NCBI RefSeq assembly: GCF_002355435.1
Contig: NZ_AP017313.1
Span: 4,402,001 to 4,466,000 of the forward strand
Source: Mucilaginibacter gotjawali
GTDB lineage: Bacteria > Bacteroidota > Bacteroidia > Sphingobacteriales > Sphingobacteriaceae
Direction of reading: 5' to 3'
Length of the DNA: 64,000 nucleotides
Below the pieces are notes generated by a model. That model had not been told where the DNA came from. It saw only the letters and a list, made by a program, of their open reading frames with translations, and did not search any database. The translations under genes were made by a program, and so were the position numbers. Below are positions 33,431-42,414 of this stretch, piece by piece; the stretch's first letter is position 1, and each line of letters opens with the position of its first letter.

Positions 33431-34063
33431 ATGCAAAAACCTGACAGCCTGATCTTCGATATGGACGGCACCCTTTGGGACGCCGTGGACACTTATGCCG
33501 CTTCGTGGAATTTAGTTTTTGAAGAACTGGGTATTGACATCGTAGTTGAACGCGAAGAGTTGGCCAAAATGGTGGGCATGGAAGGCCGGAAGGTTATCGG
33601 TATCATCATGCCTGATTTTGACGATGAAAAACGCCGGATGATCTATAACCTGGTGAACGAGAAACGCAAAGTAATACTTCCCCAACGTGGCGGAGCCTTA
33701 TATGATGGTGTAAAAGAAGGCCTGAAACAACTAAGCGAAAAATACGACCTGTTTATCTTGAGCAATTGTGCTAAAGGCATCATCCGTTTATTTATTGACT
33801 GGGCGGGTATTGATGAGCATATTAAGGACGAACTGGCCCACGGCGTAAACTTTATGCCCAAAAGCCATAACATTAAACTACTTTCAGACATGCACGGGCT
33901 AAAAAATCCGGTTTATATTGGCGACACTGAAGGCGATGGTCAGCAAAGCCGCCTGGCAGGGATTCCCTTTGTTTTTGTGAGCTATGGCTTCGGGAAAACT
34001 GATGATTATAATCTGAAATTTGATGATTTTAAATCATTGACCGAATATTTTATGGGCCTTTAA
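33431..34063 (+). CDS. HAD-superfamily hydrolase (phosphatase)
   Basis: This 210-aa protein shows HAD motif I IFDMDGTLWD (nucleophile D9), motif II LFILSNC near 113, a Lys in MPKSHN for motif III and motif IV VYIGDTEGDGQQ near 162. The helical cap between motifs I and II is of the phosphoglycolate-phosphatase-like type. It probably dephosphorylates a small metabolite. Likely co-transcribed with the GNAT gene. Confidence 0.88.
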   Translation: MQKPDSLIFDMDGTLWDAVDTYAASWNLVFEELGIDIVVEREELAKMVGMEGRKVIGIIMPDFDDEKRRMIYNLVNEKRKVILPQRGGALYDGVKEGLKQLSEKYDLFILSNCAKGIIRLFIDWAGIDEHIKDELAHGVNFMPKSHNIKLLSDMHGLKNPVYIGDTEGDGQQSRLAGIPFVFVSYGFGKTDDYNLKFDDFKSLTEYFMGL

Positions 34064-34306
34064 CTTAATGTTAAGGCTCCCCTCCTGTTTCAAAAAATAA
34101 AATCAGCCGCCTGATCGATGGTTTTTAATCGAAGGGTTCCTTCATTTAACTCAAAAAAGTTAAATATTGTTAAACTGACAGGCAAAAATCCTTTACAGGC
34201 GTTCTCCCAGCAAATTTATAGCGATAATTACCCCGGTTATCGGCACAAATGCCTGCCTGGTCTATTATTTAAAACTACCATGCGGTAATTGGCTACTTTA
34301 GTTGAT

Positions 34307-35353
34307 ATGTTGAAACGTTTAAAACCGGCTGTAGTTATTGAAGTACTTATACACCTCCTGTTTTGGGCGTTTATTACGCTTATCCCATATCTGTCAGGGC
34401 CGTTCGGCGGTTCATCACATCACTTTTGGTTTTCGCCCTGGCATTTGGTCGTTAACAATGCTTTCCTGGCTGTTCAGTTTTACCTGAATGCTTTCTTCCT
34501 GATCCCTGTAGTTTTAAATCAGCATAAAAAAATCCTGCTGTATTTTATTTTGCTGCTTATTGCGTTCGTTACGATAGATTTCATCATTATTCAGTTGCAA
34601 CCGGAGATGCCGTTTCACAGGTTTCCTGATGAGCATGGCATCCCGCCAAAGCCGCCTTTTTTCCTGAGGTTTAATCTTTTGCCGTTGATCGCTATTACTG
34701 CTGCTGGTTTTGCTTACCGCTACCTGGCAGATCAGTTCAGAACGATTAGTAAAGAGAGGGAAATTGTTAATGAAGCGCTGGTGTCCGAACTTGCTTTCCT
34801 GCGTTCGCAAATCAGCCCGCACTTTATTTTCAATGTTATTAATAGTGTAGTAGCGCTTTCGCGGCTGAACCCGGCGCTGGTTGAGCCTACCCTGATACAG
34901 CTTTCAAAATTGCTGCGTTATATGTTGTATGTAAGCGATGAAGAGAAGGTAACATTGGTCAGCAAAGCGGACTACCTGAACAGTTATATCGAATTGCAAA
35001 AACTGCGGTTCCAGGACCAGGTTAAGGTAAACGTGCATTTTGACATTGGCGAACCCGAAAAAACCATTGAGCCCATGCTGCTGATCCCGTTTGTTGAAAA
35101 TGCCTTTAAACATGGTATAGGAGATGTTGCCGTCCCGGTAATTGATATTCGTTTAAAATCGGATAATAAAATACTGGCTTTCAGCGTACAAAATGCTTTT
35201 AACCCGACAGAACCCAATAAGGATGAAGCCCACGGGATAGGATTACCTAATGTAAAAAGGCGGCTTGAGTTGCTTTACCCCGGCAAACACAGCCTGGCTA
35301 TTCATAAAAACAGAAATATCTATAGTGTTGAACTGCAAATACAATTGAAATGA
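34307..35353 (+). CDS. LytS-type sensor histidine kinase
   Basis: This is 348 aa from the ATG at 34307. A TTG 18 nt upstream in frame is an alternative start. Four membrane segments cover residues 10-145. The PF06580 kinase domain carries the phospho-His in SQISPHFIFNVINSV near 175, and the ATP lid/N-box IPFVENAFKHGIG near 260 with GIGLPNVKRRLELLYP at the end. It has no periplasmic sensor domain. It overlaps the LytTR regulator by 4 bp and lies upstream of a TonB receptor operon. Confidence 0.9.
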   Translation: MLKRLKPAVVIEVLIHLLFWAFITLIPYLSGPFGGSSHHFWFSPWHLVVNNAFLAVQFYLNAFFLIPVVLNQHKKILLYFILLLIAFVTIDFIIIQLQPEMPFHRFPDEHGIPPKPPFFLRFNLLPLIAITAAGFAYRYLADQFRTISKEREIVNEALVSELAFLRSQISPHFIFNVINSVVALSRLNPALVEPTLIQLSKLLRYMLYVSDEEKVTLVSKADYLNSYIELQKLRFQDQVKVNVHFDIGEPEKTIEPMLLIPFVENAFKHGIGDVAVPVIDIRLKSDNKILAFSVQNAFNPTEPNKDEAHGIGLPNVKRRLELLYPGKHSLAIHKNRNIYSVELQIQLK

Positions 35354-36063
35354 TGAGATGCCTGCTAGTTGATGATGAAACCCTTGCACTTGACCTGCTG
35401 GAAGATAATTTAAAACACGTTAACTATCTGCAGGTTGCCGGCCGTTGCCGCACTGCAGGCGAGGCGATATTATTTTTACAAAATGAAGCGGTCGACCTTT
35501 TGTTTTGTGATATCCAGATGCCTGGGTTCAATGGCCTGCAGCTGGTAAAAAGCCTCGTAAAAAAGCCCATGATCATTTTTGTTACCGCTTATGAAAAATT
35601 TGCCATCGACGGGTTTGAACTGGATGTAATTGACTACCTGGTTAAACCTGTACCATTGGAGCGTTTTTTAAAAGCATGCCAAAAAGCCTATATGTTGTTT
35701 GAATTGAACAGAAAATCGGTAGAACAGGTGCCTGTTAAACGACCCTATATTTTTGTACATTCGGATTACAACCTGGTGAAGATCAATTTCAGCGATATTG
35801 AATATGTAGAGGGCTTGAAGGATTATGTAAAAATAAACCTGGTTAACCAACCGAAGCCTCTTTTATCCCGCACAAGCATTAAGGCACTTGAATTGCAACT
35901 CCCGGCAGAACTATTTTTCAGGATCCATAAATCATACATTGTTAATATTGATTTTGTACAGCAAATAAGGCGCGGAAAAATAAAGACCGCCAATTCCGAA
36001 TTACCGTTGAGCGACAATTACCGCGATGTGATCCATAAAATGATCGGAAAAGAAACTGCATAA
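35350..36063 (+). CDS. LytTR response regulator
   Basis: This 237-aa protein starts with ATGATG overlapping the kinase stop. The receiver domain has LLVDDETLALDLL, phospho-acceptor Asp in LLFCDIQMPGFNG (near 57), and LVKPVPLERFLKA. The C-terminal LytTR DNA-binding domain (from about 135) contains YVEGLKDYVKINL and FFRIHKSYIVNID. It pairs with the preceding kinase. The adjacent TonB receptor operon is a candidate target, but that is inferred only from position. Confidence 0.92.
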   Translation: MMRCLLVDDETLALDLLEDNLKHVNYLQVAGRCRTAGEAILFLQNEAVDLLFCDIQMPGFNGLQLVKSLVKKPMIIFVTAYEKFAIDGFELDVIDYLVKPVPLERFLKACQKAYMLFELNRKSVEQVPVKRPYIFVHSDYNLVKINFSDIEYVEGLKDYVKINLVNQPKPLLSRTSIKALELQLPAELFFRIHKSYIVNIDFVQQIRRGKIKTANSELPLSDNYRDVIHKMIGKETA

Positions 36064-36166
36064 TGCCGGAATTTATGGCGTTCGTCTGCAAATAGGCCCC
36101 ATTTATCTCATTTATTTCCCGTCGTTATAAACAAGCTGCACTTTCGTCCGGATAGAAACTAACCGG

Positions 36167-38926
36167 ATGAAGAAACTGATACTTGTATTTTTATTTACCG
36201 GGTTCGGCTGCACCACATTTGCACAGCAAACTCAAAAAATCATCGACAAAACCAATATCGACCATTTTTATACCTGTTCACTTGATCTGTTGCTGGATAC
36301 TTTATCCATTAATTATCATCTGAACATTGTTTTTGAGCGGGATTCGGTGAGTAAGTTTGATATTGCTGAACACTTTTTTAATGAATCGCTCAAAACCGTA
36401 TTGAACAAAGTTTGCAGTGATAATGCCCTGCATTACTGGATAGAGTCAGACGGAACCATCTACATCCTGCAAAACACAGATGACCTTGCCCGGCTGAAAC
36501 AATTAAACAGGTTGAAACAAACCCGGCTGGGCAATGTAAAACCGCTGATAGAAGAACCAAAGGCTCCGCCCATGCATTATCTTTTCAGCATTGGTGGGAA
36601 GGTGATAGACCAGGCAACAGGCGAGTCGCTGCCCTCAGCTACTTTAAAGATCCGCAATACCAACATTACCACCTCAACCAACACCGACGGTAATTTTACC
36701 TTATTTAATATTCCATCAGACACCTGCGTGGTTGAGGCTTCCTTTTCGGGCTATCAAACCGATTATATCAGGCTTAATGCCAAAAACATCAATACCGAAC
36801 TCGTATTCGGAATGTTTAAGGCATTAAACACATTAAATGAAGTGACAGTTTTGGGCAGAAAAAGCGGCGTTATGAATACTGACACTAAAAAAGTTGGCGT
36901 GTTACAGCTAACGCCCGCCAGTTTGGATAAGCTGCCCAATATAGGCGAAAAGGATATTTTACGGGCCTTTCAGCTGATGCCGGGGGTGAGCGCCACCAAT
37001 GAATCTTCATCAGGCGCCTATGTACGCGGCGGCACACCCGACCAAAACCTGGTTGTTTTTGATGGGTTTACGGTTTACCAGGTAGATCACCTTTACGGGT
37101 TTTTCAGCGCATTTAACAGCAATGCAGTTAAGGATGTACAGTTATACAAAGGCGGTTTCTCGTCCATTTATGGCGGCAGGCTCTCCAGCGTTACCGAGAT
37201 CAACGGGAAAGACGGCAACCACAACCAGGCCAGTTTTGGTGTAGATCTGAGTTTACTAAGTGTAAATGCCTTTGCCGAGTTGCCCTTAAGCGACAAATCA
37301 TCTCTCTTGCTCGCCTTCCGGCGGTCGTACCAGGGCCCTTTGTATGATAAAATATTCAAGCAGTTCAATACGTCAACGGTACAGGGCGGTCCTGGTGGTG
37401 GCGGTCCTGGTGGGCCACCGGGAGGAGGCGGCTTTGGAGAATCAACAACACCTGCCTCTCACTTTTACGATGCTGACGTGAGGTATAATTATCGCATAAA
37501 TAAAACCAACTCGTTTACCTGGAGTTTTTATAACGGAGAGGATAAAACCGATAATAGCAGGGCTTTGCAAATACCCTCGTTTTTAAGCTCAACTACCGGT
37601 AATATCAATATTACAGACTATACCAAATATGGTAATACCGGAAGCAGCATCAAATGGTTCAGCCAGTGGAACAAAAAGGTGCATTCAAATACCTATATTA
37701 CTTATTCCTCCTATTTTAACGACCGGGTTCGTTCAACTTCAGGCACTTCAACGGATAGTAACGGCAATACAACCAGCTTTGCTAACGGCACCTCCGAAAA
37801 AAACAACCTGCATGATATTGGCGTAAAGTCGGAATGGGAATGGCAGATCAATAATAAGTATAAATTGCTGTATGGCGGTTTCGGAAATTTTCAGAAAATC
37901 AACTACGGCTATATCCAAAATGATACCAGCATTTTGATCAACCAGCATAACAGCGCGTTTTCGGGCGGCACTTATGCCGAACTGGAAATTGAGCCAACTG
38001 ACAAGCTACATTTGCAACCCGGCATTCGTGATACATGGTTCCAGCCGACAGGCAAGTTGTACATTGAGCCGCGTTTATCTGCGAGCTATGTTATTAATGA
38101 AAATTACACACTGAAAGCCGCTACCGGGGAGTTTTACCAGTATATGAATGAGGTTACGCGGGAGGATATTGTAAACGGCAACAGGAGTTTCTGGGTATTA
38201 TCCAATAACAGCAATATACCGGTGAGCGAAGCGAAGCACTATATGGCGGGTATCAGCTACGAAAACGATAAGTTTTTGATAGATGTAGAGGGGTATTACA
38301 AAGCGCTCTCCAACTTAACCCAATATACCATCAGGCAAACAGGAATGGGGCCGGGAACTGTCAGCTCGGTTGAGCAGGATTTTTATACCGGAACGGGCAG
38401 GGCAAAAGGAATAGAAATATTGCTGCAAAAAAAATTAGGAAATTATACAGGCTGGCTGAGCTATACACTTGCTGATGCTAAAAACAAGTTTTCTATTTTC
38501 GGCACTAACTATTATCCGGCAGACCAGGATATCAGGCACGAATTTAAGGCCATCAATATGTACCATTATTACAGGTGGAATTTTTCGGCCGTATTTATTT
38601 TCAGTACCGGGCATCCGTATACTGCGCCGCTGTCAAGCTACACCATCACCTCGCCCGACGGAAATACCTCAACTGCCTTTAATATCAGCGGCAAAAACGC
38701 CCTGCGTTACCCGGATTACCACCGGTTAGATCTTTCGGCCACCTATGACCTGATCAAAATAAACGGGAATAAAATTGGCAGCATCGGCCTCTCGCTTTTT
38801 AATGTTTACAACCATACCAATATTTGGTATCGTGAATACCAGCTGCAAAATTACGCGGCTATTACCACCGATGTTAATTACCTGGGCTTTACCCCCAATA
38901 TTACACTAAGCTTAAGATGGAAATGA
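36167..38926 (+). CDS. TonB-dependent outer-membrane receptor with STN domain
   Basis: This 919-aa protein has signal peptide MKKLILVFLFTGFGCTTFAQ. Domains in order: STN-like (residues about 40-110, ending YWIESDGTIYILQ), a carboxypeptidase-like regulatory domain (GGKVIDQATGESLPSATLKI, about 142-215), the plug (LPNIGEKDILRAFQLMPGVS and YVRGGTPDQNLVVFDGFTVY) and a 22-strand barrel to the C-terminal LSLRWK. A glycine/proline-rich loop lies at about residues 405-425. It imports an unknown ligand with TonB energy. Its stop overlaps the DUF4249 gene, its likely surface lipoprotein partner. Confidence 0.9.
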   Translation: MKKLILVFLFTGFGCTTFAQQTQKIIDKTNIDHFYTCSLDLLLDTLSINYHLNIVFERDSVSKFDIAEHFFNESLKTVLNKVCSDNALHYWIESDGTIYILQNTDDLARLKQLNRLKQTRLGNVKPLIEEPKAPPMHYLFSIGGKVIDQATGESLPSATLKIRNTNITTSTNTDGNFTLFNIPSDTCVVEASFSGYQTDYIRLNAKNINTELVFGMFKALNTLNEVTVLGRKSGVMNTDTKKVGVLQLTPASLDKLPNIGEKDILRAFQLMPGVSATNESSSGAYVRGGTPDQNLVVFDGFTVYQVDHLYGFFSAFNSNAVKDVQLYKGGFSSIYGGRLSSVTEINGKDGNHNQASFGVDLSLLSVNAFAELPLSDKSSLLLAFRRSYQGPLYDKIFKQFNTSTVQGGPGGGGPGGPPGGGGFGESTTPASHFYDADVRYNYRINKTNSFTWSFYNGEDKTDNSRALQIPSFLSSTTGNINITDYTKYGNTGSSIKWFSQWNKKVHSNTYITYSSYFNDRVRSTSGTSTDSNGNTTSFANGTSEKNNLHDIGVKSEWEWQINNKYKLLYGGFGNFQKINYGYIQNDTSILINQHNSAFSGGTYAELEIEPTDKLHLQPGIRDTWFQPTGKLYIEPRLSASYVINENYTLKAATGEFYQYMNEVTREDIVNGNRSFWVLSNNSNIPVSEAKHYMAGISYENDKFLIDVEGYYKALSNLTQYTIRQTGMGPGTVSSVEQDFYTGTGRAKGIEILLQKKLGNYTGWLSYTLADAKNKFSIFGTNYYPADQDIRHEFKAINMYHYYRWNFSAVFIFSTGHPYTAPLSSYTITSPDGNTSTAFNISGKNALRYPDYHRLDLSATYDLIKINGNKIGSIGLSLFNVYNHTNIWYREYQLQNYAAITTDVNYLGFTPNITLSLRWK

Positions 38927-39726
38927 AAAGACAATTATTAACCCTGGCGCTATTTTTAAGTTTTACCGCTATCATAATTACCGCCTGTAAAAAAGAAAGC
39001 ACCGATAACAGCGTTTACCTTCCGGTTGTTGAGGGCTACCTTATGCCGGGGCATGCGCTGAGCATAAAACTTTACCAGCAAAAGTCGCTTACCGATACAG
39101 CTAAATATGGCGCCGCCATAAGCGGATTGCAGGTTTATGTATCAGATGGCAGCACAAAAGTACAGTTAACCGAATCGCCAAAAGGCACCTATACCTACAG
39201 CGATCAAACTTTCCTGGCGGAAGGCAAGACCTATACGCTTCAATTTAATTACCTTACCTACGCCGTTTCGGCCAAAACCGTTATGCCGGGTAAACCAACC
39301 AATTTTGCAACGCAATACGGTACGGTAACGCTTTCAAGTACAACAACTTCTGATCCCAACACATCTAATACCACTATTGATAAACTGACCTGGGATAATC
39401 CCGATTCTTTGAATCATGTACTGGTTTTTTACAATAAGAATGGCGCCGATTTTCCACTCAGCAGTTTTGGCGGAAGCAGGTCGGCAAATTTCGAATTAAA
39501 TACGAACCGTGCTTCTTACTACAATTTAACGCAGGCTACTTTCAGCTATTACGGCCATTATACCGTAACATTGCTTCGGGTTAACCAGGAATTTATCGAC
39601 CTGATAAAAAGCAATACCAGCAACTCTACATCGCAAAACCTTACCAATATCCCAACGAATGTAGTTAACGGCTATGGGATTTTTACGGCTATGCAGGCAG
39701 ATACACTGAGTTTTAATTTGCTATAA
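38917..39726 (+). CDS. DUF4249 lipoprotein, partner of the TonB receptor
   Basis: This 269-aa protein starts at 38917 or at the Met two codons on. The lipobox is ITACKKE near residue 24. The DUF4249 pattern includes VEGYLMPGHALSIKLYQQ, SGLQVYVSDGSTKVQL and LTYAVSAKTVMPGKP. DUF4249 proteins are regularly encoded after TonB receptors in Bacteroidota and are presumed to assist capture of the ligand. The overlap with the receptor stop indicates coupling. Confidence 0.88.
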   Translation: MEMKRQLLTLALFLSFTAIIITACKKESTDNSVYLPVVEGYLMPGHALSIKLYQQKSLTDTAKYGAAISGLQVYVSDGSTKVQLTESPKGTYTYSDQTFLAEGKTYTLQFNYLTYAVSAKTVMPGKPTNFATQYGTVTLSSTTTSDPNTSNTTIDKLTWDNPDSLNHVLVFYNKNGADFPLSSFGGSRSANFELNTNRASYYNLTQATFSYYGHYTVTLLRVNQEFIDLIKSNTSNSTSQNLTNIPTNVVNGYGIFTAMQADTLSFNLL

Positions 39727-39791
39727 TGCAGCACCAATCCACAAATTATTAAGGTGCCATGTTGATTTCGGAATAAACCGATAAGGTTCAG

Positions 39792-39848
39792 ATGTCGAAC
39801 TCCTTTATTGAGAAGTGCAAGAAAATTGTGACTTTAAGCGAACCATAA
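39792..39848 (+). other. 18-codon mini-ORF / left direct repeat flanking the TA module
   Basis: ATG TCG AAC TCC... encodes MSNSFIEKCKKIVTLSEP and stop. It matches, with substitutions and one extra codon, the mini-ORF at 40552-40608 on the other side of the toxin-antitoxin pair. The shared N-terminus-like peptide resembles the start of Crp/Fnr-type regulators (SFI..xKKIvpL), so both may be remnants of one gene. Not claimed as expressed. Confidence 0.5.
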
Positions 39849-39882
39849 AATTAGATAATTGCTATTTACACCCAAACTTTTG

Positions 39883-39890
39883 TAAATTTG
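39883..39890 (+). promoter_or_regulatory. TAnnTTTG -7 box for the antitoxin gene
   Basis: TAAATTTG lies 19 nt before the antitoxin ATG, with a TTG 21 nt further upstream. It matches the Bacteroidota promoter consensus and would give a very short leader. Confidence 0.6.
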
Positions 39891-39909
39891 TTAACATAAA
39901 TATCGTGTT

Positions 39910-40128
39910 ATGGCAGTCGCATTGAATCAACATACCGAATTAAATCCTGTACAGATAAGTCTGCTCCGTTTGTTTAACAGGCCCATGTCAGAAAAAGAAA
40001 CACTGGAGATCAGGAATTTGCTGGTGGATCATTATTCCGAAATCTTAAAGCATGAAGTTACTAAAGTTATCGCGGAAAAGGGGTATACTTCCGAGGACCT
40101 TGACAATTTGCTAAACGCTGAAAGTTAA
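39910..40128 (+). CDS. antitoxin of a PIN toxin-antitoxin pair
   Basis: This 72-aa acidic, helical protein begins MAVALNQHTELNPVQISLLR. The LNPVQISLLRLFNRPMSEKE and ETLEIRNLLVDHYSEILKHE segments are typical of the small partners that precede COG1569-like PIN toxins in Bacteroidota. Its stop codon shares one base with the toxin start (TAATG). Confidence 0.8.
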   Translation: MAVALNQHTELNPVQISLLRLFNRPMSEKETLEIRNLLVDHYSEILKHEVTKVIAEKGYTSEDLDNLLNAES

Positions 40129-40535
40129 TGCGGGTGGTTATCGACACCAACTGCCTGATTGCTTCGATACCACCCAAAGGCAACTATTATTGGCTTTATG
40201 AAGCTTTCCGTACCGGAAAATTTGAATGGCTGATCAGCAATGAAATACTTACAGAGTATATTGAAAAGCTAACGGACATTTATTCAGAAAGTACCGCCCT
40301 GGTTGTTTACTCTATCCTGAGCACCTCACCGCATGTCACATTTTCAGAGCCCTTTTTTAAATGGGAGTTGATGCATAATGATTTTGATGACAATAAATTC
40401 GCCGATATGGCTGTTGCCGGAAATGCGGATTATTTAATCACTGCTGACCGGCATTTTGATATATTGAAAGAGGTACAATTCCCCAGGTTTAATGTGATTT
40501 CATTAGACGCTTTTAAAAAGGTCATCTTAGATTAA
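40128..40535 (+). CDS. PIN-domain toxin (COG1569-like)
   Basis: This 135-aa PIN-domain ribonuclease has the acidic residues in place: D5 in VVIDTNCLIAS, E45 in SNEILTEYIE, and the Asp cluster DFDDNKFADMAV near 87-97, then YLITADRHFD. Such toxins cut RNA when released from the antitoxin. It is intact, unlike the PIN gene at 18.5 kb. The operon is flanked by two diverged direct repeats. Confidence 0.88.
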   Translation: MRVVIDTNCLIASIPPKGNYYWLYEAFRTGKFEWLISNEILTEYIEKLTDIYSESTALVVYSILSTSPHVTFSEPFFKWELMHNDFDDNKFADMAVAGNADYLITADRHFDILKEVQFPRFNVISLDAFKKVILD

Positions 40536-40551
40536 TCCCGATAAAATACAA

Positions 40552-40608
40552 ATGCCGGACTCTTTTATTGATGTAAAGAAAATTATGCCCTTAAAATCTA
40601 ACGAATAG
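40552..40608 (+). other. 18-codon mini-ORF / right direct repeat flanking the TA module
   Basis: ATG CCG GAC TCT... encodes MPDSFIDVKKIMPLKSNE and stop, related to the mini-ORF at 39792. The remaining gap to 40927 holds a small hairpin (ATTGGAGACATCCAAT at 40625) and the repeat at 40763-40841, with no gene seen. Confidence 0.5.
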
Positions 40609-40762
40609 CTCTAAATCGTTAAAAATTGGAGACATCCAATTAAAGCACTTATGAAAATTTCTCGAGTATAGTCGTATAAAATTCGTAATGATTGGCGTTC
40701 CTCGTATACTAACACTAACAAGGCCCGAAGTCGAAAAGTGGCCGTAATCTGGTGACCGACAA

Positions 40763-40841
40763 TAATAGCGAACACCGAATATTGTATGCTGAAGAAAAGG
40801 CTTCGGCGTTCATTATTCAGCATTCGATATTCATTATTTTA
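40763..40841. repeat. ATTCAGCATTCGATATTC-word inverted repeat
   Basis: The left arm (GAACACCGAATATTGTATGC, TGAAG) and right arm (CTTCGGCGTTCATTATTCAG, CATTCGATATTCATT) are imperfect reverse complements around an AAAAG loop. It lies between the TA module and the DinB gene. Confidence 0.65.
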
Positions 40842-40927
40842 ATAAATCGTACTTTAAAAAATCCTGCTGACATAGGGCTGTCATTAACGCATGCTTACTT
40901 TGTTTAACAATTAAAAACAACAAAGCT

Positions 40928-41425
40928 ATGGACATCATCCCAATGTTATTAAAAGAAATGCGCCAGGAAGCGGAAACTACACGCAAAATGCTCAGCCGCG
41001 TACCCAATGATAAATATGATTGGCAGCCGCACGAAAGAAGTATGACGATAAGACAATTGGCCACCCACATTGCCGAAATCCCTGACTGGGTAGCTATGGG
41101 GCTAACCACGGACGAACTTGATTTTGCTGCGAATGCTTACAACCCTACCCCGGTTGATAATACCGAAGAATTACTGCAGCTGTTTGAAAAGTCATACGCC
41201 AACGGGTATGCCCACCTGGAAAAAGCAACCGAGCCCGACCTGCTGCCAACCTGGACCATGCGAAACGGCGACCAGGTTTATATGGTTTTGACAAAAGCCG
41301 AACTGATCCGCGTGTCTTTTTGCCAGATAGTTCATCATCGCGCACAATTAGGGGTTTTTCTGCGTCTGCTGGATATTCCCATCCCGGGCAGCTACGGGCC
41401 AAGTGCTGATGAGACAGGATTTTAA
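40928..41425 (+). CDS. DinB family protein
   Basis: This 165-aa four-helix protein of the DinB/YfiT superfamily has the metal-site histidines recognisable: H47 in QLATHIAEIPDW, and the HHRAQLGVFLR pair near 137. The YDWQPHERSMTIRQL segment is typical. DinB-type proteins are thiol-dependent transferases or of unknown activity. No further assignment is possible. Cytoplasmic. Confidence 0.88.
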   Translation: MDIIPMLLKEMRQEAETTRKMLSRVPNDKYDWQPHERSMTIRQLATHIAEIPDWVAMGLTTDELDFAANAYNPTPVDNTEELLQLFEKSYANGYAHLEKATEPDLLPTWTMRNGDQVYMVLTKAELIRVSFCQIVHHRAQLGVFLRLLDIPIPGSYGPSADETGF

Positions 41426-41460
41426 GAAAGATTCAAGAACCAAGAACAAGGAACCTGAAG
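41426..41460. repeat. CAAGAACCAAGAAC-word repeat
   Basis: AAGAAAGATTCAAGAACCAA and GAACAAGGAACCTGAAG begin at the DinB stop codon. The same word family, as inverted arms, is at 41978-42108. Confidence 0.45.
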
Positions 41461-41465
41461 AGTGG

Positions 41466-41496
41466 GACTTACGAAGTTTCTAAAACTTCGTAAGTC
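41466..41496. terminator. hairpin terminator after DinB
   Basis: GACTTACGAAGTTT and AAACTTCGTAAGTC form a perfect 14-bp stem with a 3-nt loop, followed by TTAGGTTTTTC. It is a likely terminator for the DinB transcript, although the T-tract is interrupted. Confidence 0.7.
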
Positions 41497-41524
41497 TTAG
41501 GTTTTTCTTAATTATTTTTATGCT

Positions 41525-41980
41525 ATGAAAACAATTAAGCTGGATTTAACCGCATCAGAAAAGCAACAGCTAAAACAAAAAGGGGTAAAAATAAACCGAC
41601 TGGCTGAATATGCCCCCGACGAGGTTAGTGCGTTGATAAATTCGGACAAACAAAGAGCCAGCGAGGTGGCCGCCTTAATCGCTTTCCAGCGTATACCCTC
41701 CGTAGGGCCGAAATTTGCTCATGATCTGATCTCTTTGGGTTACTACTCAATAGATGACTTTCTTGATAAAGAAGGCCCTGCCCTCCTTAATGAACTGGAA
41801 CGAAAACAAGGCTTTTGGACAGATCCATGTGTGGAGGACCAGTTTTGGCTGGTGGTGCATTATGCAAAACATCGCGGCAGCAATAAAAACTGGTGGGATT
41901 TTACCGCAGACAGAAAAGCGTATCGCGCAAAACACGGCTACCCTCCCGACCGGCCTGTTAACGCATGGCATGAAGCGTAG
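41525..41980 (+). CDS. helix-hairpin-helix (Cdd1-like) protein
   Basis: This 151-aa protein has a HhH-like segment FQRIPSVGPKFAHDLISLGY at about 55-75, followed by a conserved tail with WTDPCVEDQFWLVVHYAKH and WWDFTADRKAYRAKHGYP. This combination is the 'pathogenicity locus' Cdd1 family. DNA binding is implied by the HhH motif but no function is established. Confidence 0.82.
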   Translation: MKTIKLDLTASEKQQLKQKGVKINRLAEYAPDEVSALINSDKQRASEVAALIAFQRIPSVGPKFAHDLISLGYYSIDDFLDKEGPALLNELERKQGFWTDPCVEDQFWLVVHYAKHRGSNKNWWDFTADRKAYRAKHGYPPDRPVNAWHEA

Positions 41981-42108
41981 AGTCAAGAGCAAAGAATCAA
42001 GAGCCAGGAAGGAGAAACTGTTTCAGTTAATAAATATAATTGCCAAATTGCTCTTCTATTTCCTATCTTGGCTCTTGCCTCTTGATTCTTTACTCTCGAC
42101 TCTTAACC
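41978..42108. repeat. CAAGAGTCAAGAATC-word inverted repeat
   Basis: The left arm (GTAGAGTCAAGAGCAAAGAA, TCAAGAGCCAGG) overlaps the HhH gene stop. The right arm (42060-42108: CTTGGCTCTTGCCTCTTGAT, TCTTTACTCTCGACTCTTAA) is its complement. It ends 4 nt before the ATG of the next gene. Confidence 0.65.
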
Positions 42109-42111
42109 AAT

Positions 42112-42414
42112 ATGATCTACTACACGCAGCTTATTTTTGTAAAAAAAGGTGCTGAGGCAGATTTTAATGCTTTTGAAGAAAAGGTATTACCACTTTTAAA
42201 TGATCATAATGGCAAGCTGATCTATCGCCTCAGACCGGATAAAAACTGTGTAGTCGAAATGAACGGTGAGTTGCCTTACGAAATTCATTTTGTCAGCTTT
42301 GGTAGTAAGGTTGATTTTGAAAATTATAAAAACGACCCTAAACGACTGGCAGCCATGGCGCTTAAAAATAACTCTATTGAAAAGGTAATTTTGATAGAAG
42401 GTGCAGAAATATAA
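42112..42414 (+). CDS. DUF1330-like small protein
   Basis: This is 100 aa from the ATG at 42112 (MIYYTQLIFVKKGAEADFNA). Upstream codons are repeat-derived and left out. A single ferredoxin-like alpha/beta domain with YRLRPDKNCV, EIHFVSFGSKVDFENYKND and DPKRLAAM matches DUF1330/dimeric barrel proteins. Function is not known; such folds often bind small ligands or oxidise them. Confidence 0.7.
   Translation: MIYYTQLIFVKKGAEADFNAFEEKVLPLLNDHNGKLIYRLRPDKNCVVEMNGELPYEIHFVSFGSKVDFENYKNDPKRLAAMALKNNSIEKVILIEGAEI

Noticed and set aside
40611..40823. 70-codon minus-strand frame between the TA module and DinB
   Set aside because: Largely covers the inverted word repeat at 40763-40841 and has no recognisable protein features.
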